Assembly: GCF_949628265.1 (NCBI RefSeq)
Contig: NC_088789.1
Location: forward strand, 31,489,883 to 31,553,882
DNA length: 64,000 bases
Direction: 5' to 3'
DNA from: Cloeon dipterum
Taxonomy: Eukaryota > Arthropoda > Insecta > Ephemeroptera > Baetidae
The position numbers and the translations under genes are program-made. This document shows, one piece after another, positions 33,371 to 46,170 of this stretch. A model generated the notes under the pieces. The model searched no databases, was not told the origin of the DNA, and worked only from the letters and a program-made list of their open reading frames with translations. Positions within the stretch are counted from its first letter, which is position 1, and each line of letters begins with the position of its first letter.

Positions 33371-34659
33371 TTAATTGTTTAAACCTACCAGGAGCGGGAG
33401 CCAGGTGAGCGATCAAATTGGTTCGCACTGCGAATATCCAAGATGGCGTCTGAATGTGGGAATCAAAAAGCTCCCTTTGGATTGCCGGACGAGTGTCTAG
33501 AGTTTGTTTTTACGATCCGAAAGACGCGATTAATGCCAATTGTGTCACAATATTGACCAAAACTTGCTTCCTTTCGCGCATTTTTACTAGAATATTTTTT
33601 CGCACTTTACTCCACCGGACGCCATATCTGCGCGTGGCACGAATCTGGCCCCCGCTGCCTCCCAGTATTATTTAGAGCGTTTTCAAGAAGATCATGTTCA
33701 GGGAAAAAATTCTCATGGTGTCCTGTTCCTGTTCTAAAATTGGATTTTCCGGTTATGTCCTGTTCCGTCGGCTATGTTCCTGTTTTACCTGTTTTTTATC
33801 TTTCAGTTCCTTTAACAAAATGGTATTTTTTAAATGTTTTTACGTGTCTGAAGGCAAATAAATAGTTAATATATATACTCTTATCAGGATTTGCCAACTC
33901 TGCAATGCTTAAAAGTGCAATATTAAGTTACATTTAAGAGAGTAAGCGATGTTAAACATAATCAAAATGAAAATTTTTAATACTCTTGTCCTTTATTGAG
34001 ATTATATTTGATATGAATTCGGCCAACAATATAATTGTTCTGAAGCAAATTTTATGTATCGACTTGTACCTGAAAAATATTTTCCTCTCCTGCCGGAATC
34101 CCAGGAAAAATAAGGATCTCTTGTTTCCAATCCGTCTTTGGAATCTGCTCAAATATAATTATTGTCTTATTTGCAATGAATTTGCTTAACTTTTGGTGTT
34201 GGGTGGTTTTTGGGGGAAATTTTTTAGGGAATTTAAAGAGATGCATCTTTTGACTTAAAAACGCATTTATTTTGAAATTCGTTTCAAAGGTTGGGGTTCT
34301 TTAGATTGTATGTATCACAACAAATCTTTCAAAAATAAAATTGAACAATTTCTTTCAACTTGATATTCCTTTAATTTTTCCTTTTTTTCAGAAAAAAACA
34401 GGCTTCAAAGCATTCTAATAACATTTTTGATCAACTGTATTCACGCGAATTTTCTTTGATTAAGTTGCATTAACCCTGGTAAATTTGCGTCGAAAGCGTG
34501 TACTTATGTCGTATCTATACTGGCTGCCCGATTTTCCTTTTGACAGAAAGGTATGTATATATACCATTCTCCCGCTGACGCCTAAAAAGCATTTTAAATT
34601 ATACTTTTTCCCATGCAGAACGATGTACAAAAAAAGATGACTAAAAAAAATACAAGAAC
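33371..34659. other. Gene-free region before unit 13
   Basis: It begins with a GC-richer piece (33385-33680). Then come words with repeated CCTGTTCC/CCGGTT (33710-33800) that resemble the inverse of about 59165-59350, and then AT-rich DNA. These are probably transposon fragments. I see no gene. Confidence 0.4.
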
Positions 34660-34968
34660 GCCGATCAGATCGAGCGATCAAAGATTTCTGACTGCTGATT
34701 GGTTGCCTCTGGTGACACACCCCCCTGGTTGCCTCTAGAAACAGAAGAATGCGAAGACAAGGATTTAGAAAAAACAACTCGTATTTTATGAATTTACTGT
34801 ATAAAACTGAATCAAACTAAGACTATTATCATACGTAAATAGTTATTTTGCTTTTTAATTAAACAAAACACAAAAAATACTAAGAAATTCAGTTAAACCA
34901 GCGTCAAGTACTTTTATCCTTGTCGCACTCTCCACTCTATCTCCACCGCTAATGTGGGCGGAGTTGTT
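34660..34968 (+). promoter_or_regulatory. Unit 13 promoter cassette, degraded CCAAT
   Basis: The upstream box is changed to CCGAT (about 34661-34665); the inverse ATTGG lies at 34698-34702. The core block at 34911-34968 has TATCCTTGTCGCACTCTCC and a GC box TGGGCGGAG displaced about 15 bp by an inserted piece. Confidence 0.55.
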
Positions 34969-35160
34969 GTTTACAGCTAACAGCTGACTTTGAATCGCTT
35001 GCTTAACAGGACACAGGACCACGCACGAAGCAAGGTCCGCGTGTTAACGTGAACAAAGTTTTTTTCCAACCCAGGGAGAATCTGTGCCTTGAAAAGTATC
35101 ACAGGACCCTTTTTTTGTAAAGATTATCTCGGTTAGGGTGTCAATTTGAGGAGTCGAGAG

Positions 35161-36901
35161 ATGAAGCTGCGAGGCAAGGAAGGAAAAGCACCCATTCAAA
35201 AGCCGCTGTGCAGACTGTGCGAGTGTCCGACGTCGGACGGGCACGTCCTCGCGTCGCAGGTGGACAGGTTCAAGCTGAGGAAATGGGCCATGGAGGTCAT
35301 GAACCTGACGGAAGAAGACGAAAACTTGCCGGATGTGGTCGAAGAAGACGCTTTGATCTGCTATTTTTGCATTTGGCAGGCCGAGTGAGTTTTTTCCATG
35401 AATTTAATTTATTATTTTAATATTGACACGTGCATTTTAGGTTTGGGGATGAGTCTGGAGATGAATCTGTGGCTTGGTGGCCGAAAAAACTTGATTTGGA
35501 AGAAAACGCTAGGGTGCTGCGGGAGAATTATTCAGGTAATTCGGTATTTTTAATGAAAATAATATCCAATTTAATTTATATTATTCAAATTTTCCAGTTG
35601 GTGAAGTAGAGCAGTGTTGGGTGCAGTTGGAAGAGGTTGATCTGGCAAAATATACAAAGGAATCCCCTAAGAAGAGAAAATTCGACATTGATCTGGCCAA
35701 ATACGAAAAGGAAATCCCTCTGAAGGGGAAATACGGCAGTGGAGTGTGTTCTTACTGTGGCAAGAGATGCAACGATCTGAGACAGCACGTCAGAGGGCAT
35801 CACAAAGAAGCAATCAAATGTGGAATTCGGGGCTTCATGACTTTCTTTCACACCGAGGAGGAAAAAGAGCAGCACATGCAAGAGGATCTTCACTCGATAC
35901 ACAAAAACCCACGCAGGGAAATATGTTGTGAATATTGTGAAAAGGTCAATATTTTTTCCTCACTCAAATCTTGGAGGATGCACATGAATCGCAAGCATCC
36001 GGAACTGGTGGCGTGCACGCATCGTGGTTGCAAAGAGTTCTTCAAATCTAAGTCTGAAATGATTCTCCATATCAACTCGCACAAACAAGCCATAAATAAA
36101 AATCTTTACCTATGCAAGCATTGCGAGTATTTCGCCACAAGGAAGAACAGGTTGAGACAACATGAAGAGGCGAAGCATATGCCAAAGATCTTCAAATGCG
36201 ACAGTTGCGGCGCCAGTTTTGGCTCGAAATTGATGGTGAAAAGACATTTCAAACAATGTAACATTCTCGACAAGTGCAAATCTTGCAGCAAGGACGTGGC
36301 TCTCAAATACAAAGCACGCCACAGAAAGTCATCAGTTTGCTCGAAGTGCAAACTCAGTTTCGAGTGCGCGGGTTTGTACCAATTGCATCGGGAAAAATGC
36401 AAACAACCCCTCTTTAGTTGCGAAGAGTGTGGAAAATCATTCAACGAGCGTTGGAAGTTGAATCGTCATGTGAGACAATTTCACACCAAATCTGCGACCT
36501 TTCGCTGCGACCATTGCGACTATTCTGCATTTTATAAGGCATACATGGCGGACCACATCCAATGGAATCATTTTCCAAAGACGATTAGGTGTGAAGAGTG
36601 CAACACATTTTATGCTTCTGAACGAATTTTAAAAATACACAAGCGCAGGTGGCACGAATACATTCGGTGCGCAGAATGTGGTCAGGAGGAGCGCCGTCAC
36701 AACATGACGAGACACCGGCGCGTCAAGACTTGCCGCCACTGCAAATGCAAGTTGAAGTGCTCAGGACTCCTTCAAAAGCACATTAATAAGTGCTATGTGC
36801 ACGCAAATCGTAATAATTTCTATTGTGACAAGTGCCCGAGAATATTTTGCCACAAGAGACAATTGTTTTCTCATTTTGTCAGGATGCATAATGATGTATA
36901 A
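35161..36901 (+). CDS. Unit 13: ZAD-like multi-zinc-finger protein, two fingers damaged
   Basis: Exons are 35161-35384, 35441-35535 and 35598-36901, giving 540 aa. The start is MKLRGKEGK. The linker is duplicated (LAKYTKESPKKRKFDI, LAKYEKEIPLKGK). Finger 2 has lost its second cysteine (CGIRGFMTFF instead of CGIRGCMTYF). Finger 6 has lost its last histidine (HFKQCN where others have HFKQYH). The remaining fingers, both CxxC-H-CxxC-C-H-C modules and the last finger (CDKCPRIFCHKRQLFSHFVRMHNDV) are intact. The frame is fully open, so it probably makes a protein with eight working C2H2 fingers. Confidence 0.88.
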
Positions 36902-37212
36902 ATAAAATGAATACTGGCACTCTAAAAAATGCTTGCTTCTTACCAGAATATTTTTCCTTTTTACGGTTATTTTGCGTCCAATCCATAGAGACCAGTTAAA
37001 AGATTTTAAAATCAAATTTTGTAAAATTTTTCTTACCCTAAACTTTATTTCAATAATGAAAAACAAAAACGTGGTGCGTCAAAAGCACGTTTATACCGAT
37101 TGCCTCTCTTTTACCTTTTGACAAAAAGTGTAGAGATCTATTACTTTCCCGCTAACGCATAAAGAGCGCCTACTTTTATCTCGACGCGTAAAGAAATAAA
37201 AAAACCACGAGT
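36902..37212. other. Spacer between units 13 and 14
   Basis: AATAAA directly after the stop (36901-36906 region), then the 3' flank copy at 36942-36975. No gene. Confidence 0.55.
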
Positions 37213-37489
37213 ACGCCAATCAGAGCGCAGCAATCAAAGAGCGCTGAACGCTGATTGGTTGCCTTTACGAACTTGAAGGAGATAAGACAAAGGAGTTAAT
37301 AACAAAAAACTAATTGTTACGTCTTTAAGTAAAAATCTACTGCTATCTAAGATTAAAATAATAATAAACCAGAGAAGTTAAATTAAAAATGAACAAGAGT
37401 TATTTAAAAGCTTGAACAAGAAGGTACCAGCTTCATAAATTCTCTTCTCCTTATCGTACATACCAATGCAAACGGGGGCGGAGTTGTTC
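37213..37489 (+). promoter_or_regulatory. Unit 14 promoter cassette
   Basis: CCAAT at 37216-37220 and ATTGG at about 37254-37258. The core block (CTCTTCTCCTTATCGTACAT, CCAATG, GGGGGCGGAG) lies at 37441-37489. Confidence 0.65.
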
Positions 37490-37677
37490 CAAATAGCTTG
37501 CAAACAAACTCAAACACACACATGGCTTCACAGGACAATGAAAAAGAACCAAGATCCGCGTGAATAATTTTGTTTGTTTACGACCACCAACTCAAGAAGA
37601 GTCTGGACATTGAAATTCAACGAACATCACTTTAAGGGAAAATCTTTTGGATAGCGAGTCACTTGAGGAGTCGAGAG

Positions 37678-39371
37678 ATGAAGCTGCGAGGAAAAGAAGC
37701 AAAAATTCCCATTCAAAAGCCGCTGTGCCATCTGTGCGAGTGTCCGACGTCGGACGGCCACGTCCTCGCGTCGCAGGTGGACAGGTTCAAGCTGAGGAAA
37801 TGGGCCATGAAGGTCATGAACCTGACGGAAGAAGACGAAAACCTGCCGGAAGTGGTCGGAGAAGACGCTTTGATCTGCTATTTTTGCATCTGGCAGGCCG
37901 AGTGGGTTTTTTCACGAGTTTAAAAATTGCGATTATTTATTATTGACCCGTGTTTTAGGTTCGGGGATGAGTCCGGAGACGAGGCTGTTGCTTGGTGGCC
38001 GAAAAATCTCGATTTGGAAGAAAACGCTAGAGTGCTGCGGGAGAATTATTCAGGTATTTGGGAATTTTTATTAAAAATATTCATCAGAGTGATATCTATT
38101 GTTTAAATTTTACAGTTGGAGAAGTGGAACAGTGTTGGGTGCAGTTGGAAGAGGTTGAACTTGCTAAAAACACCAAGAAAATCGCTAAGAAGAGGAAATA
38201 CTTCAGTGGAGACTGTATTTATTGCGGCAACAGTTACAACCATCTGATGGAGCACGTCAAATATATGCACAAAGAAGCAATCAAATGCGGATTTCCGGGC
38301 TGCAGAACCTACTTTCACACCGAGGAGGATAAAGAGCAGCACATGCAGCAGGTTTCACACGAGAAACGTTCCAAACCACGCCGGGAAATCAGGAAAATTC
38401 TTTGTAAATATTGTGAAAAAGGCAAATTGTATTCCACAGTGGAGTTGTGGAGGCGGCATATGGATAGCAAGCATCCAGAACAGGTTCTTTGTACTCAGTA
38501 CGGCTGCAACGAGTACTTCAAATCGAAGCCTGAAATGATTCTCCACGTCAACTCGGCGCACAAACGAGGCTTAAATCAAGATCTTTTCCAGTGCAAGCAT
38601 TGCGATCATTTCGCAACTCTTGAATATAATTTGAGACGACACGAAGAGTCGAAGCACATGCCAAAGATCTTCAAATGCGACAAGTGCGACGCCAAATTCG
38701 GCTCCAAGGTATTAGTGAAACTGCACTCTAACAAATACCACACGATCGACAAGTGCAAAACTTGCGGCCAGGACGTTTTTCACGGACACAAGGCGTTCCA
38801 CCGAAAGGCATCGGTTTGCTCCAAATGCAAAGTGAGTTTCAAGTGCTTGGGTTTGTATCAACTGCATGGCGAGAGTTGCAAACAAACCCCATTCACTTGC
38901 AAAGAGTGTGGAAAAGCATTCAAATTTATCAAGGGGTTGAATCGCCATGTGAAAACAGTTCACACCAAATCTGTCAGGAATTTCGGCTGCGAGCACTGCG
39001 ACTATTCTGCATCTAACAAGTATTACATGCTGAACCACATGACACGCCAACATCTTCCAAAGACGATTAAGTGTGAAAAGTGCAGCAAAATGTTTCCCAC
39101 GAAATGTCTACTCAAGAATCACAAGTCCAAGGCGCACTCGTTCGTCCGCTGCGCCGAGTGTTCGCGGAAGTTGCGCCGCGATAGCATGTACAAACACCGG
39201 CGCGCGCAGACCTGCGGCCGCTGCGAGTGCAAACTCAAGTGCCAAGGACTTCTTGACATGCACATCTGTCCGCGGAGTAATAATATTTTCTGTTGTGACA
39301 TGTGTCCAGATATATTTGGGAAAAAGAGAAGTTTGTATGCTCACATTGTCAAGGAGCACTTTAATTTGTAA
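37678..39371 (+). CDS. Unit 14: ZAD-like multi-C2H2 zinc-finger protein, intact
   Basis: Exons are 37678-37901, 37959-38053 and 38116-39371, giving 524 aa. The first donor is GTGGGT. The start is MKLRGKEAK, and the first ligand pair is CHLC, as in unit 12. Exon 3 has a lysine-rich single linker (LAKNTKKIAKKRK). All C2H2 ligands are present. In the second CxxC-H-CxxC-C-H-C module the last part is shorter (GLLDMHICPRS), with the cysteine closer to the histidine. It ends CDMCPDIFGKKRSLYAHIVKEHFNL. Confidence 0.89.
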
Positions 39372-39593
39372 ATAAAATTAATCACAGAATTGTGAATAAA
39401 TATTGTGTTTAAAAACCTACCAGAATATTGTCTTTTTTTGTTTCAGTTTCAGTTTTGTACGGTGTTTTGCGTAAAAATATTATTTAAATTTAATTAATTA
39501 TTTTCACAATCTAAACTATGTCAGAGGGAAGTTACAAATTCTTCTAATTTTTTTTAAACATACATTTATTTTGAAAGCTCCAGAAGTCCAGCC

Positions 39594-40004
39594 AATTCAC
39601 CAGTTGCATAAACCCTAAGTGTTGGAAGCCGCCAATAGATGGCGCCACCGTAGACTTTCGATTTTAAGGCACTTTCCGCTGCGATTTCAGACTCAATCTA
39701 GCTACTGTGCATTCTTCAATTAATTTGCTAATTTTTGACGTGCTGAAAACCAAAATCGGTTCAGCCATTCGCCGTAGAAAAGATTTTTTTATTTCAAAAA
39801 ATAGTTTTTCACAATTCCACGGCGATTGGCTGAACCGATTTTGGTTTTCAGCACGTCAAAAAATATAAAATTAATTCAAGAATGCACAGTAGCTAGATTG
39901 AGTCTGAAATCGGAGCGGAAGTGCCTTAAAATCGAAAGTCTACGGTGGCGCCATCTGTTAATTGGCGGCTTCGAACACTTAAGGATTTATGCAACTGGTG
40001 AATT
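39594..40004. mobile_element. Palindromic MITE of about 411 bp, copy 2
   Basis: The ends are AATTCACCAG and CTGGTGAATT. The interior is highly similar to the copy at 32959-33370 (gatggcgccaccgtagactt, gcacgtcaaaaaat). It sits in the 3' flank of unit 14. Confidence 0.8.
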
Positions 40005-40012
40005 TTGACATC

Positions 40013-40520
40013 TTTAATTTTGGTGCCAAGGGCCCAGCAGGCCCCTAATGGCCAAACGGCGCTAATTCTGGTACCAGTCGTAGCTTCTTTTGGTAAGTCG
40101 TGTCCACCTCTGTGTGCAGTTTTTCAAATTTGAATCATTTCTCGTGTATTCAAGAATTTTTTTCTGTCGGGTTTTCAAAAAAGTAGAAAATTTTCATAAA
40201 TTTGTCCTCTATCAACGAGAAATTCGTCTGGGATTGTTTTGAGATCATCAAATTCAGGCCGATGCGATCAATTTTCTTGGACTTTCTCGTAAATTCGCAA
40301 TTTCCCCGATTAGTTTAGTTTCCACCGGTTCGATCGCCGTTCCTGGGAACCAATTTATAAATTTTTCAACCCAAAGAAAAATTAAAAATAATTTGTTTTC
40401 CGATTTTTCTCTCCGCACAAGTGGATATATGTGCTTTTATTTATCTGAAAATTCGGCAGCTCTTCCGATTTTTGCGACCACGACCCCTCATCGGAAAAAT
40501 TTGACCTTGTGAAATGAGAA
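40013..40520. repeat. Dispersed repeat, copy shared with 45655-46170
   Basis: The shared order is tttggtgccaagggcc, ggcgctaatt, tgtgcagtttttcaaa, cgagaaattcgtctgggat and ccaccggttcgatcgcc, each with counterparts at 45670-46170. Both copies lie 3' of a minus-strand unit (15 and 17), in line with duplication of the whole block. No coding frame. Confidence 0.6.
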
Positions 40521-40639
40521 TTAATTCTTTAAGAAATATCCAAAACTGAAAGTGAAGCAAAGTGTAACCGTAAAAGGGACGATATTCTGGTAAATTTTTG
40601 TAATTAACCGCGAATTTTTTTTCGTAATACAGCTATTTT

Positions 40640-40925
40640 ATTTATGCATCAATACAAACTATACGAACGTGTCTCTTGCCTAAACAATTTGAGGCACTTG
40701 TCACAATTATTATTTTGGTAACTCTTCCTATTATGCTTTTCAAGAAGTCCCTGATTGGCACTAAACTTTTGCACTCACAGCGGCGGCAAGTCTTTTATTG
40801 GTCCGATGTCTAAATATTGTTTGACGGCGAATCTCCTGATTGTGAGCACATTGTGCCGCCTGTGCTTGTGACGCTTAAAAATATTCCCTGGAAAACAATT
40901 GCTGCACTTTCAACACCTAACAGTC
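40640..40925 (-). pseudogene. Decayed 3' fingers behind the unit 15 stop
   Basis: Read on the minus strand after the unit 15 stop, the sequence still resembles finger 9, the second CxxC-H-CxxC-C-H-C module (gacttgccgccgctgtgagt) and the last finger, with many small gaps. A conserved 3' flank copy follows at about 40545-40600. Confidence 0.7.
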
Positions 40926-42728
40926 TTACGGAAAATGTACGATTTGAATGTGCCTTTCCATTAGGCTCTTGTTAAATGTAGAGAAGTCACAATGGTCGCA
41001 GAGAAAAATCGCACTTTTATTGTGAACTTGTTTCACGTGGCAATTCAACTTCCAGCACTTGTTGAACGTTTTTCCACACTCTTTGCAACTTAAATTTAAA
41101 AGGGTTGGATTGCAGCTCTTTTTATGCTTTTGAAGAAGTCCCGAGCACTTCAACTTGCAATCGCAGTGGCAGCAAGTCTTGGCAGTTCGATGTTTAAGCA
41201 TGGTTTCATGGCATATCTCCTGAGCACATTCTGCACAACGAACGTATTTGTGCCACCTCTGTTTGTGGATCTTGAGAAATGATTCAGAGGCAAACCATTT
41301 GTCGCACTCATCACACTTAACAGTCTTTGGAACATGTTTGCGTCGCAAGTGCTCCCGCATATTGCTCTTTTCACATGCCGAATAGTCGCAATGTTCGCAG
41401 TGAAAAATCTCAGTTTTGGTGTGAACTCGTCTCACGTGTAGATTCAACCTGCAAGGCAATGGGAACTGTTTTCCACACTCTTTGCAACTTAGGAGGGTTT
41501 GTTTGCAGCCCTTCCTATGCGATTGGTACAAACCCAAGCACTCAAAACGGAGTTTGCATCTGGAGCAAACCGATGGCTCTCTGTGGGGTGCTTTGTATTT
41601 GAGAGCCTCGTCCTGGCCGCAAGATTTGCACCTGTAGAATGTGTGATATTGTTTGTAGTGAGAATTGACCAACACTTTTGACCCGAATTTTGCGTCGCAA
41701 TTGTCGCATTTGAAGATCTTTGGCTTGTGCCTCGACTGTTCGTGTTTTCTCAAATTATATTCCAACGTTGTGAAATACTCGCAATGCTTGCACTGGAAAA
41801 GAACTTGATTTATGTCTTGTTTGTGGATCGAATTCACGTGGAGAACCATCTTGGGCTTGGATTTGAAGTACTCCTTGCAGCCGTGATGCCTGCATGCCAC
41901 CGACAATTCCGGATGATAACGTTTCATGTGCTTTCTCCACGTTGTCCATGAGGAAAATATATTAACATCTTCACAAAATTTGCAACGAATTTCCGTGCTT
42001 TCGCTTGGTTTGCTATGTTTCTTGTAACAATAGTTCTGCATGTGCTGCTCTTTTTCCTCCTCAGTGTGAAAATATGTCGTGCAGTCCCGAATTCCGCATT
42101 TGATGGCTTCTTTGTGTTGCCTTCTGACGTGCTGTCTCAGATCGTTGTATCTCTTGCTGCAGTAAAGACACACTCCACTGACGTATTTCCTCTTCTTAGC
42201 GATTTCCTTGGTGTTTTTAGCAAGTTCAACCTCTTCCAACTGCACCCAACACTGTTCTACTTCTCCAACTGTAAAATTTAAATAGTGTGAATTAAATTTG
42301 ATATTATATTTCCATTAAAAATACCGAAGTACCTGAATAATTCTCCCGAAGCACCTTAGCGTTTTCTTCCAATTCAAGGTTTTTCGGCCACCAAGCCACA
42401 GCCTCGTCACCAGACTCATCCCCAAACCTAAAACACGAGTCAAAATTAATAAACTGCAATTTTTAATTTCGTGAAAAACTCACTCTGCCTGCCAGATGCA
42501 AAAATAGCAGATCAAAGCGTCTTCTCCGACCACCTCCGGCAGGTTTTCGTTCTCTTCCGTAAGGTTCATGGCCTTCATGGCCCATTTCCTCAGCTTGAAC
42601 CTGTCCACCTGCGACGCGAGGACGTGGCCGTCCGACGTCGGACACTCGCACAGTCTGCAAAGCGGCTTTTGAATGGGTTTTTTTCCTTCTCTCTGCTGCC
42701 TCCTTAAGCTCCTTGAATGATTCTCCAT
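40926..42728 (-). CDS. Unit 15: ZAD-like zinc-finger protein with chimeric C-terminus
   Basis: On the minus strand the exons are 42728-42484, 42427-42333 and 42268-40926, giving 560 aa. The start is MENHSRSLRRQQREGK. Fingers 1-9 and both CxxC-H-CxxC-C-H-C modules are intact. In place of the usual last finger, the second module (GLLQKHKKSC) is followed by an added pair of fingers resembling fingers 7-8 (LSCKECGKTFNKCWKLNCH and FLCDHCDFSTFNKSLMERH). The protein then stops at IVHFP. Units 17 and 19 share this ending. The gene is divergent from unit 16, with start codons 917 bp apart. Confidence 0.88.
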
Positions 42729-42936
42729 GTCTCCGTCTCCACTCGAAAGTGTTTTCCCCCACAAAGGGTTTAAGCGTTGATATTAATGCCGTCTGCTCCT
42801 GAATAATGGATTGGGAAAAGTTTGATAAGTAATAAATTTCACGCTGATTCTTCCCTCTTACATTGAACCGTTAATATGCGAATGCGAGTCACTTAAAGTC
42901 GGGTTGAGTCAGGTCTGGTGATTATGTCAACATTGT

Positions 42937-43486
42937 CAACAACTCCGCCTTTTCGTTCCGAGTGGCATGTGCGACAGGGAGATAAAAACTCGACGCTGGT
43001 TTAAGAGATTTAACGTTTCCATGTTAATGTTAACCCAAACAATTCAATGGATTAAAAAATTTTAATGAATTTAAAACGTATATGTCCCATTTATATTTGC
43101 CAAATTTACCGTTTGACAGATTTAGATGTACCAAGTTCCTCCTGGCCTTTTTTTGGCCCTAATGTGAATGAGGAATAGCAAATCAGATTTTATATTTAAA
43201 AACAATGAATACGCCAAACAGCGTTCGGCAACCAAAAACTGCTGAACGCTGATTGGTTGGCTCGAAAACTCGGGAGAGTTTAGACAAGGAGGTAATAACA
43301 CATCTCCAAAATTTTACGGATTAGCATCCAAGTAGAAATCTAAAGCATTTTAATTGTAATTCCATAAATAAATTAAAGTAGTTTGAAATTAACAAGTACG
43401 TAGGAAAACAGAAAAAGGAGCAATATGAACTTTGAAATTTCTTCTCCTTGTCTCACTTGCCATTGCTAACGGGGGCAGAGTTGTTG
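42937..43486. promoter_or_regulatory. Shared divergent promoter of units 15 and 16
   Basis: One CCAAT-type pair (CCAAA at about 43213, ATTGG at 43252-43256) lies between two core blocks. One core block is inverted for unit 15 (GCGACAGGGAGA and CTCCGCC, 42937-42989). The other is forward for unit 16 (CTTCTCCTTGTCTCACTTGC, GGGGGCAGAG, 43438-43486). The pair is about 180-220 bp from each. Confidence 0.62.
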
Positions 43487-43645
43487 ACAACAACACAGCT
43501 GATTATAATTTCGCATTTCGCACGTTTCACAAATAACAGACATTGCAAAAAGGAAGATCTGTGTGAATATATTATTGTTTACGACTGCCAACGTGCAAAC
43601 CCATTCTCAGAAACAGAGAGCATTGAAAATTAACTGAGTGGCGAC

Positions 43646-45370
43646 ATGGAGAGCCATTCAAGGAGCATAAGGAGGCAGAAGATGCAGCCGAGAGAAGGAA
43701 AGAAACCCATTCAAAAGCCGCTGTGCAGACTGTGCGAGTGTCCGACGTCGGACGGCCACGTCCTCGCGTCGAAGGTGGACAGGTTCAAGCTGAGGAAATG
43801 GGCCATGGAGGTCATGAACCTGACGGAAGAAGACGAAAACCTGCCGGAGGTGGTCGAAGAAGACGCTTTGATCTGCTATTTTTGCATCTGGCAGGCAGAG
43901 TGAGTTTTTTTCAAGAATTTTAATTTATTATTTTAATTTTGACTCGTGTTCTAGGTTTGGGGATGAGTCTGGAGACGAGGCTGTTGCTTGGTGGCCGAAA
44001 AACCTTGAATTGGAAGAAAACGCCAGGGTGCTGCGGGAGAATTATTCAGGTACTTCGGTATTTTTAATGGAAATAATATCCAATTTAATTTATATTATTA
44101 AAATTTTACAGTTGGAGAAGTAGAACAGTGTTGGGTGCAGTTGGAGGAGATTGATCTCGGCAAATACACGAAGAAAATATCTACAAAATGGACACCCGTC
44201 AGCGGAGTGTGTCTTTACTGCGGCAAGAGCTACAACCATCTGATGAACCACGTCAATTATATGCACAAAAAGGCCATCAAATGCGGAATTAAGGGCTGCA
44301 CAACTTACTTTCACACCCAGAAGGAAAAAGAGCAGCACATGCAGCAGGTTTCACACGAGAAACGGAAAATTCCATGTGAAAGCATAAAAATTCGTTGCAA
44401 ATGTTGTCCAAATGGAAAGTTGTTTTCCACAGTGGAATTGTGGAGGCAGCACATGAGACGCGTGCATCCAGAACTGGTGGCATGCACGCATCATGGCTGC
44501 AAAGTGTACTTCAGATCCAAGACTAAAATGATTGTCCATATTAACTCGTGCCACAAGCAAGGCATAAATCAAGATCGTTACCTATGCAAGCATTGCGAGT
44601 ATTTCACAAACAAAGATTCTTATTTGAGACGACACGAAGAGGCCAAGCACATGCCAAAGATCTTCAAATGCGACAGATGCGACGCAAAATTCGGCTCAAA
44701 ATTGTTAGTGGAATGGCACTACAAAAAATTTCACACGTTCGACAAGTGCAAATCTTGTGGCCAGGACGTTTCTCTCTCATACAAGGCAGTCCACAGAAGA
44801 CCATCGGTTTGCCGCGGATGCAAACTGAGTTTTGAGTGCTCAGGTTTGTACCAATCACATAGGAAGAAATGCAAACAAACCCTCTTTAGTTGCAAAGAGT
44901 GTGGAAAATCATTCAACAAGCGTTGGAAGTTGAATCACCACGTGAAAGAAGTTCACACCAAATCCGCGATTTTTCGCTGCGACCATTGCGACTATTCTGC
45001 ATTTATTAAGCGGTACATGCAGTGGCACATGCAATGTAAACATCTTCCAAAGACGATTAAGTGTGAAGAGTGCAAGAAACTATGTTCCACGAAATCGACA
45101 CTCAGGGTTCACAAGTCCAGGTCGCACTCATTCATTCGCTGCGCTGAGTGTGCTCGGGAGATGCGCCATCAAAACATGTCGAAACATCAGATTGCCAAGA
45201 CTTGCCGCCGCTGCGAGAGCAAGTTCAAGTGCCGCGGACTTCTTGCAAATCATACTAAGAGTTGTGTGCCTTTAAATAGTAATTATTTCTGTTGTGACAA
45301 GTGCCCGAGATCATACGGGAAAAAGATATGTTTGTATGCTCATATTGTCAAGAAGCACATTGATCGATAA
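43646..45370 (+). CDS. Unit 16: ZAD-like multi-C2H2 zinc-finger protein, intact
   Basis: Exons are 43646-43899, 43955-44049 and 44112-45370, giving 535 aa. The start is MESHSRSIRRQKMQPREGKK, the longest N-terminus in the window; it looks like the MES- and MQP-type starts in one. The linker LGKYTKKISTKW is shared with units 4 and 9. Finger 3 is CKCCPNGKLFSTVELWRQH, with ligands kept. All other fingers and both CxxC-H-CxxC-C-H-C modules are intact. It ends CDKCPRSYGKKICLYAHIVKKHIDR. Divergent partner of unit 15. Confidence 0.9.
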
Positions 45371-45654
45371 ATAAAATGAATAACGGCATTTGCGATTGGG
45401 GAAAAATTCGACAATCCCCACGCGGTAAATCAATGTGCGTGGAACCGCGGAACGGTGTGTCGAACGGTCAAAATGTAAACAAGCCCATTGGCGATTTTTA
45501 AAAATAAAAACGAATATCTTCTAGGGCGGCAGCTAAAAATAATCTTAATTGGATGCAGAATTTTACGGCGATTCTAACGAACCTTGCATTTTTACCCTAC
45601 GGCCCATACGAACAGAGTTAATAATTTTTAATGCAAAATAATTAAACGAGAATT
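45371..45654. other. 3' flank of unit 16
   Basis: AATAAA immediately after the stop, then moderately GC-rich sequence without similarity that I recognise. No gene. Confidence 0.45.
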
Positions 45655-46170
45655 TTGTTGTTTCAAATTTTGGTATCCAGGGCCAAATGGCGCTGATTTT
45701 GATATCAATCGAAGCTTCTTCCATCTATGTGCAGTTTTTTAAAAGTAGACCATTTTTCGATTTTTCAAGAATTTCTTTTTTCAGACGGATTTTCGAAAAA
45801 GAAAATATTCATGATTATGTGCTTCTTGATATATCGACGCGAAATTCATCTAGGATCATTTAGAGACTAAATACGAGCCGACCTAATTAATATTTTTGGA
45901 TTAAATGGATTTTAAATTTTGAAAAACGAGACTCGTATAATTTCTCCAAATCCGCAATTTTTTTTTTTTTTTTGAACAATAAAAGGGCTAATAATGAATT
46001 CCCACCGGATCCAACGCCGTATGTACTCTATGAACCAATTTATATATTTTTCAAACCCATGGAAAAATTAAAAATAATTGTTTCCCAAATTTTTCCCTCC
46101 GCACGATCGAATATATATTAATTTAAAAATACTACCGTTCTTTCGATTGGCGAACACGACCCTTCATCCA
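45655..46170. repeat. Dispersed repeat, copy shared with 40013-40520
   Basis: The order of words is the same as at 40013-40520 (ccagggccaaatggcgctga, tgtgcagttttttaaaa, cgcgaaattcatctaggat, cccaccggatccaacgcc). The divergence between the copies is considerable. A run of T lies at about 45960-45975. Confidence 0.58.
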
